From positions 1,116,001 through 1,180,000 of the forward strand of contig NC_015672.1 in NCBI RefSeq assembly GCF_000218625.1: a stretch of DNA of 64,000 nt, written 5' to 3'. Positions 62,594 to 64,000 of this stretch are shown piece by piece. Numbering within the stretch: the first letter of the stretch is position 1; each line of letters begins with the position of its first letter. Position numbers and translations under genes: made by a program. Under the pieces are notes generated by a model that was not told the origin of the DNA, did no database searches, and saw only the letters and a program-made list of their open reading frames with translations. The stretch comes from Flexistipes sinusarabici DSM 4947 (GTDB taxonomy: Bacteria > Chrysiogenota > Deferribacteres > Deferribacterales > Flexistipitaceae).

Positions 62594-62622
62594 TTGACTT
62601 TAAACAGGCGAAATAGTAGTAT
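62594..62622 (+). promoter_or_regulatory. Probable hom promoter
   Basis: TTGACT (62594-62599) and TAGTAT (62617-62622) lie 17 bases apart and 30 bases before the start codon. The short leader leaves no room for a riboswitch. Confidence 0.5.
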
Positions 62623-62652
62623 CCCAAGCTATATTTTCAGGAGGTTTTTTAA

Positions 62653-63966
62653 GTGAAAAAGAGCATTAATGTTGGAATTATCGGTTACGGCACAGTGGGC
62701 AGAGGTACACTGGAAGTGCTTTTGGATAACAAAGACGTTATTAAGGACAAAACCGGCTTTACCCTTAATGTTAAAACTGTGGCCGATTTAAAGATCGAGG
62801 AAATTGAAGATGATTACCTGGAAAACGTTACCAATAAAACCACCGATGCTTACGACGTTATAAACGATAAAGAGATAGATATCGTTATAGAGCTGATCGG
62901 GGGCTACAGCCCTGCAAAGACCTTTATTATGGACTCTATTGCCAATAAAAAGCATGTTGTAACAGCAAACAAAGCTCTGCTTGCAGTGGACGGACAGGAT
63001 ATTTTTCAGGCTGCAGAAGAGAATAATGTTTGTCTCGGTTTTGAAGGGAGTGTCGGCGGCGGGATTCCCGTTATCAGAGTTCTAAAAGAAGATCTGGCTG
63101 CCAATAACGTTAAAGAGATTTACGGTATTATTAATGGAACAGCAAATTATATTCTTACCAAAATGGAGGAAGAGGAAAAGGAATTTGCCGATGTGCTGAT
63201 AGATGCCCAGAGTCTTGGGTATGCTGAAGCTGACCCCACTTTTGATGTGGAAGGGACTGATACTGCACATAAAATTTCCATCCTTTCATCAATAGCATTC
63301 AATACTGTAGTGCCTTTTGAAAATGTTTTTGTGGAAGGTATCTCTAATATCAAATGTGTGGATGTTGAGTTTGCCAAAAAACTGGGTTGTAAGATAAAAC
63401 TGCTGGCCATTGCAAAAAAGAATGATAACGATATTGAAGTTCGGGTACACCCGACTATAATTCCCCACAACTATATTTTATCCAAAGTTCAGGATGTTTT
63501 TAATGCAGTTTATTTTGTATCCGATAAACTTGACAGAACAATACATTACGGGCGCGGGGCAGGCAGTCTTCCCACCGGCAGTGCAGTTGTTTCCGATATT
63601 ATAACAATTGCCAGGGATATGAAATGTAAATGCCCGTCACGGGTTCCTGTTCTCGGTTTTACAAAAGAGTATAAGTCATATTTTCCTGTAAAGGATATAA
63701 ATGATATCGAGTCTGCATTTTATCTGCGTTTCAGTGCTGAAGATAAGCCCGGGGTTTTGTCAAAAATAGCCGGAGTACTTGGGAAATATAATATCAGTAT
63801 CAATTCAGCTATACAACCGTCCCAAACTTCGCCTGGTGAGATTGTTCCTCTTGTTTTTATGACTTATGAAACAATTGGAAGAAATGTAAAAAATGCTGTG
63901 GATGAGCTTGATAATTCCGATTTCGTGAGAGACAAAACTGTTGTTATCAGAGTGGAAGGCATATAA
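62653..63966 (+). CDS. hom: Homoserine dehydrogenase
   Basis: A 437-residue NAD(P)-dependent enzyme reducing aspartate semialdehyde to homoserine, for threonine and methionine. The N-terminal Rossmann motif is IIGYGTVGRGTLEVL. Motifs TANKALLA, FEGSVGGGIPVI and GYAEADPTFDVEGTD include the catalytic Lys/Glu region. The C-terminal ACT domain (SAEDKPGVLSKIAGVLGKY) gives threonine feedback in many members. It starts with GTG at 62653, with AGGAGG eleven bases ahead. A further gene starts 19 bases after the stop. Confidence 0.95.
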   Translation: MKKSINVGIIGYGTVGRGTLEVLLDNKDVIKDKTGFTLNVKTVADLKIEEIEDDYLENVTNKTTDAYDVINDKEIDIVIELIGGYSPAKTFIMDSIANKKHVVTANKALLAVDGQDIFQAAEENNVCLGFEGSVGGGIPVIRVLKEDLAANNVKEIYGIINGTANYILTKMEEEEKEFADVLIDAQSLGYAEADPTFDVEGTDTAHKISILSSIAFNTVVPFENVFVEGISNIKCVDVEFAKKLGCKIKLLAIAKKNDNDIEVRVHPTIIPHNYILSKVQDVFNAVYFVSDKLDRTIHYGRGAGSLPTGSAVVSDIITIARDMKCKCPSRVPVLGFTKEYKSYFPVKDINDIESAFYLRFSAEDKPGVLSKIAGVLGKYNISINSAIQPSQTSPGEIVPLVFMTYETIGRNVKNAVDELDNSDFVRDKTVVIRVEGI

Positions 63967-63984
63967 TATTTACAAGGTGTTTAA

Positions 63985-64000
63985 ATGAAATATTTTGTTT
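63985..64000 (+). CDS. Start of a further gene, cut by window edge
   Basis: ATG at 63985 has AAGGTG eight bases ahead, and the frame reads MKYFV before the window ends. In several bacteria a cofactor-independent phosphoglycerate mutase gene (apgM) with a similar MKYI/V start follows hom, so that is the best guess. Five residues cannot prove it. Confidence 0.35.

Larger units (their letters stand above)
62335..62652. other. Intergenic region with nested palindromic element and hom promoter
   Basis: No gene lies between hflC and hom. A 190-bp inverted-repeat element fills 62352-62541 and a promoter-like pair lies at 62594-62622; both are described separately. Nothing further is recognised. Confidence 0.65.

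Overview
The window is AT-rich bacterial chromosome, densely coded on both strands. It carries a periplasmic, epsilonproteobacterial-type formate dehydrogenase, a dnaG-rpoD pair, IHF alpha, an EF-G paralogue, CheX/CheY and GGDEF signalling, and many short intergenic repeats. This looks like a Gram-negative anaerobe or microaerophile, and Deferribacterota (Flexistipes-like) is my best guess. That assignment is inferred from gene content and protein style, not from a database search. No prophage, CRISPR array, rRNA operon or obvious defence island is visible.

Layout: 1-6039 holds the end of serA, a YjbQ-family gene, a ROK kinase (minus strand), a Kef-type antiporter and threonine ammonia-lyase. 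6234-7777 is an IS5-like element, with an identical copy in the opposite orientation at 17946-19489. 8102-10293 is a lexA / small protein / dinB SOS operon with a promoter and likely LexA box. 10421-17577 is the formate dehydrogenase locus: polyferredoxin, TorD-type chaperone, small Tat protein, FdhA, FdhB and, after a terminator and a MITE-like repeat, FdhC. 19608-21548 is an M3 oligopeptidase. 21645-26069 is a signalling block: CheA-like membrane kinase, CheX, CheY and a diguanylate cyclase. 26080-32773 holds a polyferredoxin membrane protein, queC, pfkA, a cobalamin adenosyltransferase, yqeY, cvpA and mutS2. 33047-37399 holds a DtxR-type regulator, an alpha/beta hydrolase, proC, a FadR-like regulator and an AspT/YidE-type transporter.

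37396-40752 is a decaying stretch: a frameshifted VTT/DedA-like gene, an IS1380-family transposase, a csaA gene with an in-frame stop, and a LysE-type exporter. 40866-40953 is tRNA-Ser(GGA). 41190-45370 has corA and a complete proVWX betaine/proline uptake operon with a terminator. 45471-56308 holds an orphan DppD-like ATPase, a small hydrolase-like gene coupled to dnaG-rpoD, pyrF-pyrE, a REC-PAS-histidine kinase, a second diguanylate cyclase and rlmN. 56359-64000 holds merR-ihfA, a SPOR protein, an EF-G paralogue, hflK-hflC, hom and the first bases of a further gene.

The least ordinary features are four. (1) Intergenic regions are built from degenerate heptanucleotide tandem arrays of several unrelated heptamers, sometimes joined in phase. 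(2) At least three families of small palindromic, MITE-like repeats are present, one nested inside another. (3) An IS5-like element is flanked by 7-bp palindromic direct repeats of the form TAARTTA. (4) A membrane-bound CheA-like kinase carries its own Hpt domain and is encoded directly ahead of CheX, CheY and a diguanylate cyclase.
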